From positions 62,001-126,000 of the forward strand of contig NZ_MUHX01000001.1 in the NCBI RefSeq assembly GCF_002007215.1: a stretch of DNA of 64,000 nt, given 5' to 3'. This DNA comes from Pyramidobacter sp. C12-8 (lineage in GTDB: Bacteria > Synergistota > Synergistia > Synergistales > Dethiosulfovibrionaceae). Made by a program: the position numbers and the translations under genes. A model generated the notes under the pieces. The model was not told the origin of the DNA. It did not search any database and worked only from the letters and a program-made list of their open reading frames with translations. Each line of letters opens with the position of its first letter. Within the stretch, counting starts at the first letter, position 1. Positions 7,118 through 15,880 of the stretch are shown here, in pieces.

Positions 7118-9970
7118 CTACTGGATCCCTTGGGGGAACATCGCGTTCAGGCTTTTTTCCAGGTCGCCCATAGCCTGACCGTAGGCGTTCCAGTCGGCGC
7201 TTTTCAGGGCCTGCTGGGAGCGGTCCCAGGCGTTTTTCGCCTGACGCCCCAGGGCCTGGATTTCGCTGTCTCCGGCAGCGGGGAGCGCTGGCTGGAAGCC
7301 CGATTGCGGAGTCTGACCGGACGGGAGCGAGAGTGAGGCGTCCTGCTCGCCGGGCCGATAGTTGAGCAGTTTTTCCAGCGCGCCTTCGAACGTCTCGTCC
7401 CAGACGACGTGCCCGCCGCTGGAGAGGATGACTCGCTTGAGCTCGGGCAGGTCGCTCTGGCTGGCCTTGAGGTACAGCGGGCGCACGTAGAGCAGCGAGT
7501 TGTTGACGGGCACCACGAGCAGATGGCCGAGGATCACGTCGCTGCCGCGCTGCGACCACAGCGAGAGCTGGGCGCTGATCTCCGGCGTCTGGTTGATGAG
7601 GGCGCTGATCTGGTTGGGGCCGTAGATCAACGTCTGCTTGGGGAAGCGGTAGAGCACGAGCTTGCCGTAATTGGCGCCGTCGCAGCGGCCGGCCATCCAG
7701 GAGATCATGTTGTCGCGCCCCACGGGCGTGTACGGAGTCATCATCAGGAACTCGGGCTTGCTCTCGCCGATCAGCTTGTTCATCACGTAGTACGACGACA
7801 GCGTGCCCTCGTTTGCCTCGCCCTGCAGCGTGTTCCACACGTCTTCCTTGTTGTAGAAGGTGTTCGGGTCGGCCATGTGGTAGGTGCGGTAGATGTTGGC
7901 CTGCACGGAGAAGAGGTCGCGCGGATAGCGCAGGTGGGCGCGCAGCTCGGAACTCATCTCGCCGCCGGGCGTGAAGAGGCTGGGGAAGATGCGCCGCCAG
8001 CAGGCGATGATGGGATCCTGTTCGTCGATGACGTAAAACTTCATGTGGCCGTCGTAGGCGTCGACGGTGCACTTGACGCTGTTGCGGATGTAGTTGATGC
8101 CGCCGGTGAGCCGTCCGCGGCGGTAACGCTGGCCGACCGGCTCCGAGTAGGGATAGAGGCTCGACGTGGTGTACGCGTCGACGATCCAGACGATGCGGCC
8201 GCCGATCACGGCGATGTAGGGGTCGGAATCGTAGGTCAGAAACGGCGCGGCGCGGTTGAGGCGGGCGCGGACGTTGCGCTCGTAGATGACGCGGCTCTCG
8301 GGCGTGAACACGTCGGAGAAGAGGATCTTCGAGTCGCCGAACGCCAGCGTGTAGACGAGCCGCCGCCACAGCGAGCCGATGGGCACGCCGCCGTCGCCCT
8401 CGTAGGTGCTGCGCGCGTTGGATTCGCCCATGGGATAGTCGAATTCTTTCACCGACGTTTTGACGAAGGCGTAACTCATCGGGTTTTCGCCGAAATAGAT
8501 CTGCGGCCGGCTGATGGGCAGATCCACGGCGCTGACCGGCGGTAGGTCCTTGATCCAGAGGTTGGGCTGCCCGTTCTGTCCCACTTCGCGCGCGCCGTTC
8601 ATGACGATGCCGTAGCCGTGCGTGAACTCGAGGTGCTGGTTGACCCAGGTGCGGTTCTGCATGCCGCTCAGGTCCAGTTCGCGCGGCGCCAGCATCACCT
8701 GGCGCATCTTGCCGCCGATGGTGTAGCGGTCGATGTCGATGGCCGAGAAATCGTAATAGCTGCGGATCTCCTGGAGCTGCTTGTAGCTGCGCAGCAACGC
8801 GCGGTAGTCCCACAGGCGCATGTTCTCCAGCGTCTCCGGATCGGCCGCCGCGTCCTCGACGGTCAGCCCCGCGTCGGGCGTGATCTCGCTAGTCTCGATC
8901 TTGTCCATGCCGTAGGCGTGGAGCGTGGCCTCGATGTTGTTGCTGATGTATTCCTTTTCCTTCTCGAATTCGTTGGGCACCACGATATAACGCTGCACCA
9001 GCTCGGGATAGAGCCCGCGCAGCGCCACGTTGCAGACGACGAAGACGCCGACGACGATGCCGATGAATTTCCAGCTGCGGTTGCTCCTGATCGCGAACAG
9101 CAGCAGCCCCGCCGCGGCGAAAGCCAGCGCGGCCAGCGCCGACAGCGCCAGCAGCGTGGCGTGGATGTCGGTATAGCCGGGGCCGAAAACGACGCCGTTG
9201 GGGTTATAGAGCAGCAGATAGCGCTGCAGCACATACGACAGCCCCCAGAGCGCGGTCAGCACGGCGCCGAGCGTCAGCGCATGGGCGCGCACGGGGCGGG
9301 GGATCTCGACGCTGCCGAGGCGCGCGCCGCTGAAAAGGCGGAAGGCGTACAGCGCGCCGCAGACGACCAACACGTTGAACAGCAGATCCATGAGCCAGTT
9401 CTGCAAAAAATTCCAGAACGGCAGCGAGAACACGTAGAATCCCACGTCGTTGCCGAAAATGGCGTCTTTCACGCCGAAGGCGCCGCCGTGCGCGAACTGA
9501 AGGATCATCTGCCACTGCCCCATGGAGTCGGAACCGGCGCTGACGGCCATGAAAAGCCCGACGGCCAGCGGCAGCCAGCGGCTCCATTTGTGGTTCAGGA
9601 TCAGCGAAAGCACGTCGTTCGCGCCGGGGATGCCGCGGGCGACGCGCAGCGCCGCGCGCAGATTGGGATAGACGATCACGAAGGCGACGGCCGAAAAGAC
9701 GCCCAGCAGCGCCCACTGCGGCAGCAGCCGCGTCCAGAAGACCGACGTGAGATGTTCGGCCTCGTACCAGTAATAATCGGCGAGGAACGAGGCGATCATC
9801 GGCAGCCCGACGGCGACGATCAGCAGCAGCGCCAGCAAAAACAGCGTGCGCCTGCTGAAGGGCAGCGATACTTTGGGGAAAGAGGGGCGCTGTTCGCGGC
9901 GTTGCGAACCTCCGGTGCCGAAGGGGAACCCGCCGAAAGGGCCGTTTCCGTCTTGATTGTTCCAGTTCAT
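7118..9970 (-). CDS. UPF0182 family membrane protein
   Basis: 950 residues from ATG 9970, which is preceded by GGGAGG; an upstream in-frame start would add a 34-residue Arg-rich stretch without ribosome-binding support. A short Gly-rich cytoplasmic head ('GPFGGFPFGTGG') is followed by about seven transmembrane helices in the first 330 residues. A large extracytoplasmic domain (about residues 340-870) and a charged C-terminal tail follow. Order and length match UPF0182 (COG1615), whose function is unknown. It is the last gene of a minus-strand operon behind the DUF2993-like protein (52 bp gap). Its position next to a lipid-binding-type exported protein suggests an envelope role. Confidence 0.85.
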   Translation of the reverse strand: MNWNNQDGNGPFGGFPFGTGGSQRREQRPSFPKVSLPFSRRTLFLLALLLIVAVGLPMIASFLADYYWYEAEHLTSVFWTRLLPQWALLGVFSAVAFVIVYPNLRAALRVARGIPGANDVLSLILNHKWSRWLPLAVGLFMAVSAGSDSMGQWQMILQFAHGGAFGVKDAIFGNDVGFYVFSLPFWNFLQNWLMDLLFNVLVVCGALYAFRLFSGARLGSVEIPRPVRAHALTLGAVLTALWGLSYVLQRYLLLYNPNGVVFGPGYTDIHATLLALSALAALAFAAAGLLLFAIRSNRSWKFIGIVVGVFVVCNVALRGLYPELVQRYIVVPNEFEKEKEYISNNIEATLHAYGMDKIETSEITPDAGLTVEDAAADPETLENMRLWDYRALLRSYKQLQEIRSYYDFSAIDIDRYTIGGKMRQVMLAPRELDLSGMQNRTWVNQHLEFTHGYGIVMNGAREVGQNGQPNLWIKDLPPVSAVDLPISRPQIYFGENPMSYAFVKTSVKEFDYPMGESNARSTYEGDGGVPIGSLWRRLVYTLAFGDSKILFSDVFTPESRVIYERNVRARLNRAAPFLTYDSDPYIAVIGGRIVWIVDAYTTSSLYPYSEPVGQRYRRGRLTGGINYIRNSVKCTVDAYDGHMKFYVIDEQDPIIACWRRIFPSLFTPGGEMSSELRAHLRYPRDLFSVQANIYRTYHMADPNTFYNKEDVWNTLQGEANEGTLSSYYVMNKLIGESKPEFLMMTPYTPVGRDNMISWMAGRCDGANYGKLVLYRFPKQTLIYGPNQISALINQTPEISAQLSLWSQRGSDVILGHLLVVPVNNSLLYVRPLYLKASQSDLPELKRVILSSGGHVVWDETFEGALEKLLNYRPGEQDASLSLPSGQTPQSGFQPALPAAGDSEIQALGRQAKNAWDRSQQALKSADWNAYGQAMGDLEKSLNAMFPQGIQ

Positions 9971-10022
9971 GGGTTTAAACCTCCCTGCTCGATGTTTTTC
10001 AGCGGCGCGCGCCCGCGCCGTT

Positions 10023-10805
10023 TCAAGAAGCCCGCTTTTCCGCCGCGCTCTTTTCGGGCTGCGAAGCGGCATAGTCCCACCGCAGGCCGCCGGGCAGCGG
10101 CTTGGGGAGGATACGGCTGTGCACCGAGCATTGGCCGTCGCGGAACTCGACCTTGCTCAGGTACAGCGGCAGATTGTACTTTTTCATGTCGATGAAGGGC
10201 TGGATCTTCTGCAGCGCCCGTTCGACCGCTCCCGCCGAAACTTCTTGGCTGTTGACCTTGAGCCTGATGTCGTCGAGCCACAACGCCGTGCCGCGGGGAA
10301 CGATGCGGCAGGAAAGGTCGAGGCGGATCTTGAGGCGCATCAGGCGCAAGTCGGCGCGGTAATAGGCCGTGGCGTTGATGCGGCCGTCGCTCATCTTCAC
10401 CCGCACGCTCTGCCACTCTTTTTCGTGGCCGAAAACGTGGCGACGCAGAAAATCGTTCACGTCGTCCTCGGTGAAGGTCGCCTCGGCATGGCAGGCCAGC
10501 ATGGATTCCACGCGCGGGTGCTCCATGCCCGCCCACTGCGCCGGCGGCGTCACCTGCGCGTCGAAGCAGTCCATTTTCAGCGAACGGATGCGCATGCCAC
10601 GCACGTCGGCGTTGACGCATTCAAGATAGCCCCAGGGGATGTAACCGTTTTCGCGCGGCGCCGAGCTGAGCTGGAAATAGGCTTTTTCCGGCGCCAGATT
10701 GCGCAGGAACACGCCGAACAGTTCCTGGCCGCGGTCGGGCGCGCCCCAGGCGGCCGAAGCGCCGAGAAGAAACAGCAGGGCGAGGCATGATTTCAGATAT
10801 TTCAA
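10023..10805 (-). CDS. DUF2993/LmeA-like exported protein
   Basis: 260 residues with a cleavable signal peptide ('MKYLKSCLALLFLLGASAAWG'). The middle shows alternating polar/hydrophobic strands and the spaced segments 'FTEDDVNDFLRRHV' and 'KVNSQEVSAGAVERALQKIQPF' typical of DUF2993, a tubular lipid-binding fold. It probably acts in the periplasm. It follows transaldolase by 30 bp and precedes UPF0182 by 52 bp in the same operon. The family call is based on pattern and is moderately sure. Confidence 0.6.
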   Translation of the reverse strand: MKYLKSCLALLFLLGASAAWGAPDRGQELFGVFLRNLAPEKAYFQLSSAPRENGYIPWGYLECVNADVRGMRIRSLKMDCFDAQVTPPAQWAGMEHPRVESMLACHAEATFTEDDVNDFLRRHVFGHEKEWQSVRVKMSDGRINATAYYRADLRLMRLKIRLDLSCRIVPRGTALWLDDIRLKVNSQEVSAGAVERALQKIQPFIDMKKYNLPLYLSKVEFRDGQCSVHSRILPKPLPGGLRWDYAASQPEKSAAEKRAS

Positions 10806-10835
10806 AGAAGCGGCTCCTTTCGGGGAAGTCGTGGC

Positions 10836-11915
10836 TCAGACCAGCGCCGCGCGCTTGGCGGCAATGATGCCCATCATGTCGCGGAAGGACTGAGCGAACG
10901 AAGCCAGCCCGTCGGCCAGCAGTTTTTCGGTGACGGCGGCCAGCTCGACGCCGAGTGCCGGCAGCGCCGCCAGTTGGTCGGCGAAGCCGGGAGTGCGCGC
11001 GGTGTCGGCGGGCGTTCCCTGCTTCATGAACGCCTCGAGAGCCGACGGCGGCAGCGTGTTCACCGTGTCCCTGCCGATCAGGGAATCGACGTAGAGCGTG
11101 GGCGAATAGGCTTTGTTCTTCACGCCCGTACTGGCCCAGAGCGGGCGCTGCACGCGCGCGCCCTTGGCGGCCAGCGCCTGCCAACGCGGCGACGAGAACA
11201 GTTTCGCGAACCTGGCGTAAACGGCGCGGGCGTTGGCGACGGCGATACGCCCGGCCAGCGCCGGAGCTTTTTCCGCCAGCACGGGATCGAGCGCCGCGTC
11301 GATGCGGCTGACGAAGACCGAAGCGACCGAAGCCTGATCCAGCGGCAGCCCCCTGGCGGCGCGCCGCTCCAGACCACCGATGTACGCCTCGGCAACAGCT
11401 TCGTACTGTTCCAGCGAGAAGATCAGCGTCGCGTTGACGTTCACGCCCGCGGCGACGAATTCTTCCAGCGCGGCGGCGCCCGCGGGCGTGGCGGGGATCT
11501 TGATCATGGCGTTGGGGCAGTTCAGCGCCTTCCACAGGCGCAGCGCCTCCGACACCGTGGAGGAACAGTCGTCGGCGATAAGCGGATTGACCTCGAGGCT
11601 GACGAAGCCGTCGCTGCCGCGCGATTCGTCCCACAGCGGGCGGAAGAGCGCGCAGGCCTCGCGCACCTCGCTCAGCGTCAGTGCGTCGTAGATTTCCGCG
11701 TCGTTTTTGCCGGCGGCAATCAGCGCTTTGACGTCGGCGTCGTAATCGGCGGAGCCGGCCAGCGCTTTCTGGAAGATGGCGGGATTGGTGGTGACGCCGC
11801 GCACGCCCGCATCGAGCAATTTTTTCAATTCGCCGCCGCGGATCGCCCCGCGGCTGATGGAATCGTACCAGACGCTCTGCCCGAGCGCGTACGTTTGCTG
11901 CAGTATATCGTTCAT
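10836..11915 (-). CDS. tal: transaldolase
   Basis: 359 residues from ATG 11915, placed behind AAAGGAG; the open frame extends further upstream only as antisense of the exporter gene. The protein transfers a dihydroxyacetone unit between sugar phosphates in the non-oxidative pentose phosphate pathway. 'GVTTNPAIFQKAL' (near residue 40), 'EVNPLIADD' and the Schiff-base lysine in 'MIKIPATPAG' (near residue 140) are classic transaldolase motifs. 'WASTGVKNKAYSPTLYVDSLIG' matches the longer Tal2-type enzymes of about 360 residues. It is co-transcribed with a TauE-like exporter upstream and a DUF2993-like protein downstream, which gives no obvious pathway link. Confidence 0.93.
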   Translation of the reverse strand: MNDILQQTYALGQSVWYDSISRGAIRGGELKKLLDAGVRGVTTNPAIFQKALAGSADYDADVKALIAAGKNDAEIYDALTLSEVREACALFRPLWDESRGSDGFVSLEVNPLIADDCSSTVSEALRLWKALNCPNAMIKIPATPAGAAALEEFVAAGVNVNATLIFSLEQYEAVAEAYIGGLERRAARGLPLDQASVASVFVSRIDAALDPVLAEKAPALAGRIAVANARAVYARFAKLFSSPRWQALAAKGARVQRPLWASTGVKNKAYSPTLYVDSLIGRDTVNTLPPSALEAFMKQGTPADTARTPGFADQLAALPALGVELAAVTEKLLADGLASFAQSFRDMMGIIAAKRAALV

Positions 11916-11947
11916 GAAGAACGCTCCTTTCTGAAAAATCGGCGCCG

Positions 11948-12664
11948 TCACAGCAACAGGGACAGCCCCGAGACGACGATCATCGTCATCACGAAAACGC
12001 GAAAGAGCTTTCCCGACACGCGCTGTGCCAGTTTTAACCCCGCCAACGCGCCGGCCAGCACGGCCGGCGCGAGCAGCAGCGCCTCTTTCAGCAGCGAGGG
12101 GACAAGCAGCCGCTGTTGCGCCAGCCCGATCAGCGTGAACAGATTCAGCATCAGGAAAAAGGCCGAGATCGAGGCGCGGAACACGTCTTTCCTGACGTCG
12201 CCGGCGGCGAGGAAGATCGCGATCGGCGGCCCCGAGACCGCCAGAGCGCCGTTCAGCACGCCGCAGGCAAAGCCGACGCCCAGCTGCAGCGGCCGTTTTT
12301 CCGCGGGACATTTCCAGCCCAGCCACAGCAACGCGCCCGCCAGCGCGATGAAAAGCCCCGCCGTCGTCTTGAACGGCCCTTCCGGTACCGTTTTCAGCGC
12401 CCAGATCCCCGGCATCACGCCCAGCGCCGCGCCCGCCAGGATCGGCAGGATCAGCTGCAGGCGGATGCTGCGCCGCAGGTTCCAGAGGAAAAAAGAGTTC
12501 ATGAACGTCGCCGCGATCAGCGACAGCGGCGTCACCGCTGCCGGCGGCAGAAAGCGCAGCAGTACCGGCACGCTGATCATGCCCATGCCGAATCCGGACA
12601 CGCCCTGCACGGCGCCGCCGAAAAAGACGATGCCCGCTGCCGCGAGAAGATGCGCCCCATCCAT
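11948..12664 (-). CDS. TauE/SafE-family anion exporter
   Basis: 238 residues, seven to eight hydrophobic helices. The N-terminal 'AGIVFFGGAVQGVSGFGMGMISVPVL' and the internal repeat 'GVGFACGVLNGALAVSGPPIAIFL' are the two half-motifs of TauE/SafE proteins, which move sulfite or organosulfonates across the inner membrane. It sits 32 bp upstream of transaldolase and 9 bp downstream of an unknown gene in the same operon. The substrate is not deducible. Confidence 0.85.
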   Translation of the reverse strand: MDGAHLLAAAGIVFFGGAVQGVSGFGMGMISVPVLLRFLPPAAVTPLSLIAATFMNSFFLWNLRRSIRLQLILPILAGAALGVMPGIWALKTVPEGPFKTTAGLFIALAGALLWLGWKCPAEKRPLQLGVGFACGVLNGALAVSGPPIAIFLAAGDVRKDVFRASISAFFLMLNLFTLIGLAQQRLLVPSLLKEALLLAPAVLAGALAGLKLAQRVSGKLFRVFVMTMIVVSGLSLLL

Positions 12665-12673
12665 TGCGGCTGC

Positions 12674-13165
12674 TCAGCCCTGCAGGAGCTCCGACGCGGC
12701 GCCCTCGGAACGGAACAGCGTCAGATTGGCCAGCGTGTCGTCAAAGCTGTCGAACGGTCCCTTGCGCACTTCGACCGAGCCCATCATCGGGCCGCTGAGC
12801 CCCCAACGTTCGCCCGTGTCGCCGCGCCATTTCACCCACCACCAGCCGCCGCCTTCGAGCTTGTAGGCCGCGTAGCCGTCGCGCCAGCGCACCAAATCTT
12901 CGGTGACGCTGTCGGGATCGACGACGCCGAAATTGAAATCCTGCTGTTCCGGCACGTTTTCGGCAGTTTCCCGCTTTTCAGCCGCGCCGTCTCGTGCCAG
13001 CGCCGCCGCGAGACGGGCGAGGATGCGGGCGCCCTCGGCGCGCGAAACGCCCGAATCGAATTTCACGGTCACGCCGCCGTGCCCCGTGCGGAAGATCATC
13101 ACGCAGTCGTTTTCGTAAGGCAGATCTTCTCCGGCCGCCAGGTCTCTGGTCACATCGTAGATCAT
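12674..13165 (-). CDS. hypothetical protein
   Basis: 163 residues from ATG 13165, which follows GGGGGAGCG; the longer reading frame lacks a ribosome-binding site and runs through AT-rich DNA. The protein is soluble, with no signal peptide. It has a compact N-terminal half ('DCVMIFRTGHGGVTVKFDSG') and a Trp-rich stretch 'YKLEGGGWWWVKWRGD'. I do not recognise a family. It is the first gene of the operon that continues with the TauE exporter and transaldolase. Confidence 0.7.
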   Translation of the reverse strand: MIYDVTRDLAAGEDLPYENDCVMIFRTGHGGVTVKFDSGVSRAEGARILARLAAALARDGAAEKRETAENVPEQQDFNFGVVDPDSVTEDLVRWRDGYAAYKLEGGGWWWVKWRGDTGERWGLSGPMMGSVEVRKGPFDSFDDTLANLTLFRSEGAASELLQG

Positions 13166-13211
13166 GAAGATCGCTCCCCCTGTCGCAAGGCAAACGCAAT
13201 GCAACGGTCCC

Positions 13212-13217
13212 ATTATA
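13212..13217 (-). promoter_or_regulatory. -10 element (TATAAT) of the five-gene minus operon
   Basis: A perfect TATAAT on the minus strand lies 47 bp upstream of the first start codon at 13165. The -35 is poor (GTGCCA at a suitable distance). It is the best promoter candidate for the operon running to UPF0182. Confidence 0.45.
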
Positions 13218-13424
13218 TCCTGTCGCGCCGCTTTTGGCACCGAAGAATCGGGAAAAAAGAACACGGCAAAGGAATTTATATATGAGAAGAGAAATAGAAA
13301 ATGGGCAGTGTTCAAAGAGTTGGTTATGCAAACGCTGCATGTGAAAAGAGCACGTTTTCTCTATGGATACTTGGGGCTCTCCATACTTCCGCTCATTGTT
13401 GTTTTCCCATGAGAGGCTGTCCCA

Positions 13425-13488
13425 ATAAAAATACTCCTCTAACTCAATCGACACGCGGCTTTTCCTCGTGCGTCTGCTTTAGGGGAGT
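13425..13488 (-). terminator. terminator-like dyad downstream of patB-like gene
   Basis: On the minus strand ACTCCCCTAA and TTAGAGGAGT form a 10-bp stem with one mismatch, with a partly paired GC-rich interior, followed by ATTTTTATT. It lies about 290 bp after the aminotransferase stop. Confidence 0.45.
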
Positions 13489-13776
13489 GTGTTCAGCTTT
13501 TGAAATAGCCTTTGTATAGCAAGTCACAGCGCAAATTTTTTTAATAAATTCGGGAAAGACTTTGTCGCCGGAAAACGCAAAGGATGGTTGCCGATCGACG
13601 TGAGGAAGACGCCTCCAACTTGCCTTCCGGCGGCACCCACAATCAGACGATATATCTTAACGTCGAAAAGGTAAGGATATGAAGGAACCGTAGGCGCGCG
13701 TTAACGATGTTTCCACGTTATTCCCCATCTCAAGAGCGCTTAATTTCACGATATATCTTTTTCATTAAGAAGACAG

Positions 13777-14961
13777 TTAAATAAGTCCTCGCGCGTCCGC
13801 CGCTCTTTTGATTCGGGTGACAGATTCACCAATCACGCTCCGTGGACATCCCAGATTGAAACGCTGGAAGCCACTGCCTTCTGGCCCAAACATGATGCCA
13901 TCGTCAAGTCGGACATGCGCATCGTAAATCATAAACTCATATAACTGCTTGTCTGACAGTCCTAAGACACTAAAATCGACCCACGCCAAATAAGTGCCTT
14001 GCAATTCAGACACGACCATCATGGGAAGCTCTCGAGCCATCGACTCCCTGAAAAAGTCCGAGTTCCTCTTCAGATATTTCAGCACCCCGTCAAACCATGA
14101 AGCTCCTCGTGTATAGGCGGCTTTACATGCAATATAACCGAACAGATTGCAGGTAGTGATTCCGCATCGTTCAAGATGGTCTAGCAGTTTTTTTCTTTTC
14201 TCTCGTGAAGGAACGAAAATGTTGGAATATTTCAAACCTGGCAAATTAAAAGTTTTACTTGGTGCCGTGCAAACGACAACCTCGTTTTCGAGATGAGGAT
14301 TGGCGATCAGAAAGGGGACAAAGCGGTGAGGGGCGAAGGTGAAGTCGCAATGAATTTCATCGGTGACTATAAGCACGTGATGGCGCGCGCAGATTTCCCC
14401 CATTCTTCGCAGTTCATCGGCTGTCCAAACTCGTCCCACCGGATTATGAGGGTTGCAAAGGAGAAACATGGTGACGCCGTTACGGCGGATCTTCTCCTCG
14501 AAGTCGTCAAAATCCACATCATAATGAGAGCCGTCTCGCAGCAATGGAGAATTCACGATTCGCCGTCCGTTTCCCTCAATGGAACGCATGAAAGGATAAT
14601 ATACAGGTCGCGTAATCAATATGCCGTCATCCGGGCAAGTAAAACATTGAATGATCATTTTCAGTGCGCAGACCACTCCCGGCGTGTTCAAGATCCATTC
14701 TGGACGAGGCTCCCAACCGTGTCGTTTCTTCATCCAGTCACAGACGGCTTCGTCGCAGCCTTTGAGCTTGGTACTGTAACCGTAGATCCGGTGACCGGCC
14801 GCGCGACGTGCCAAGGCTTCAGCGACAGCCGAGCAAACTTCAAAATCCATGTCCGCCGTCCCCATGGCCAACGTATCAGGAGGGCAGGCGTTTTCTTTAA
14901 TGCTGTCCCATTTGATGCTGTACGTGTTGTGGCGATCGATTATCATGTCGAAATTGTACAT
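13777..14961 (-). CDS. MalY/PatB-family PLP enzyme (C-S lyase type), first copy
   Basis: 394 residues, fold-type I PLP enzyme. The cofactor lysine is in 'APSKTFNLPGLKYSN' (Lys about 236); 'NPHNPVGRVW' and 'VTDEIHCDF' are the substrate and PLP-binding motifs of the PatB branch. Known members cleave cystathionine or cysteine to ammonia, pyruvate and a thiol or sulfide; some are aminotransferases. AAAGGAG lies 13 bases before the ATG. It is divergent from the permease cluster beginning at 15881, and a second copy (18682-19890) lies inside that cluster, so both may serve the same sulfur amino-acid substrates. Confidence 0.85.
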   Translation of the reverse strand: MYNFDMIIDRHNTYSIKWDSIKENACPPDTLAMGTADMDFEVCSAVAEALARRAAGHRIYGYSTKLKGCDEAVCDWMKKRHGWEPRPEWILNTPGVVCALKMIIQCFTCPDDGILITRPVYYPFMRSIEGNGRRIVNSPLLRDGSHYDVDFDDFEEKIRRNGVTMFLLCNPHNPVGRVWTADELRRMGEICARHHVLIVTDEIHCDFTFAPHRFVPFLIANPHLENEVVVCTAPSKTFNLPGLKYSNIFVPSREKRKKLLDHLERCGITTCNLFGYIACKAAYTRGASWFDGVLKYLKRNSDFFRESMARELPMMVVSELQGTYLAWVDFSVLGLSDKQLYEFMIYDAHVRLDDGIMFGPEGSGFQRFNLGCPRSVIGESVTRIKRAADARGLI

Positions 14962-15880
14962 TTCTTGTCATCGCTCCTTTTCCCGGTAAAAATGGTATTC
15001 ACTCCACGAAGTGAAGCACTGCTGAAAGCAGACATATTGATAGCAAAAGAGTTTTCTTGTGATTTTTGTTCGCATGTTCTTCCTGTGTTTCTTTGGTCTA
15101 CGCTGAACGCGATAACAGATATGTTCTATATAATTTAGATGAAGCTATTTGTATGCATGAAATAACGTGTTGCATTTCGTCAATTAAAAGCGGTTTTTCT
15201 CGAAAATAGTTAATGATATAAACTGTCTGAGTTGATAATAACACCCTCATGGGGAAAGTTCAACAAAATGTTTTTTTAATTTGTATTCTATGACGAATGC
15301 GATGAATGGATTTCGTGTATTTATCATCTGCGGGACATCTGTCCTTTCATGGATTTTTTGCTTAAATCCTTGATATGACAGGATTATACGGATTTTATCG
15401 CGTCTTTTGCTTGGCGTATATTGCTCCTTGCGACACTGGCGGAAAAACTAAGGAAACCGTCTTACTGAAGCGCATGAAAGAGGAATTTTATAGGAAAATT
15501 TAAAACGAATATTGACGTATGGAAAATTCAATGATAGGATTCTAATAGTTTAGCATATGAACTATTTGGCCGCGAAAATTTTTCCCATCGTGCGTGCTGA
15601 ATTCTCATTCTATCATAAGGAAGCGCTCGAATTTTGTCTCTAGATTTCGCAGCACGTTTAGATGCGTGCGGAAGCAAGTGCTTTGGATCTTTTTAGGGGC
15701 TTGCTATGTGACATTCTGAGATGTTCTGGGCCGATATCTTTGGCGGTTCAAATGTAAGCTTGAGGCGTTTTTTTACATGTTGATTATTGAGATCCGAGTC
15801 TACTGCGTATGGGTAAAACTTTTGTAACCGCTATTTTATGCAGGGCTTTCGCTCTGTAAAAACAACAGGAGGTGGAAAGA
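14962..15880. other. 919-bp AT-rich divergent intergenic region
   Basis: It separates the minus-strand PatB gene from the plus-strand permease cluster. No open frame with coding character and no transposase trace was seen. A sigma-70-like promoter candidate is at 15512-15540, and AGCAAG...CTTGCT (about 15671-15707) can form a weak leader hairpin. Its length suggests complex regulation or an old deletion. Confidence 0.5.
15512..15540 (+). promoter_or_regulatory. candidate sigma-70 promoter for the permease cluster
   Basis: TTGACG, a 17-bp spacer and TAGGAT. It would leave a leader of roughly 335 nt before the permease start, so a closer promoter is possible. Confidence 0.35.

Larger units (their letters stand above)
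13166..13776. other. 611-bp intergenic region, no convincing gene
   Basis: It holds the operon promoter at its left and a terminator-like dyad at 13425-13488. A 50-codon minus-strand open stretch ends at 13524 and reads '...IVGAAGRQVGGVFLTSIGNH...'. It has no ribosome-binding site and no recognisable family. The word ACGATATATCTT occurs twice near the PatB end (about 13651 and 13749). Confidence 0.6.

Noticed and set aside
8618-10195. Long plus-strand open frame (over 500 codons)
   Set aside because: It is antisense to UPF0182; composition (Arg, His, Gln, Ala runs) and lack of a ribosome-binding site show it is a GC-rich shadow frame.
10836-12326. Upstream extension of the transaldolase frame to 496 codons
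   Set aside because: The extra part overlaps the TauE-like gene and has no ribosome-binding site; ATG 11915 behind AAAGGAG fits the family length.
13412-13432. GAGGCTGTCCCAATAAAAA resembling an IS terminal repeat
   Set aside because: No partner end and no transposase sequence nearby; the same bases are explained by the U tract of a terminator-like dyad.
13524-13730. Short minus-strand open stretch with protein-like sequence (VGAAGRQVGGVFLTSIGNH)
   Set aside because: No start with a ribosome-binding site, no family match by eye; could be chance or a relic.
13651-13760. Repeated word ACGATATATCTT
   Set aside because: Only two copies in AT-rich DNA; not enough to claim an operator or repeat family.
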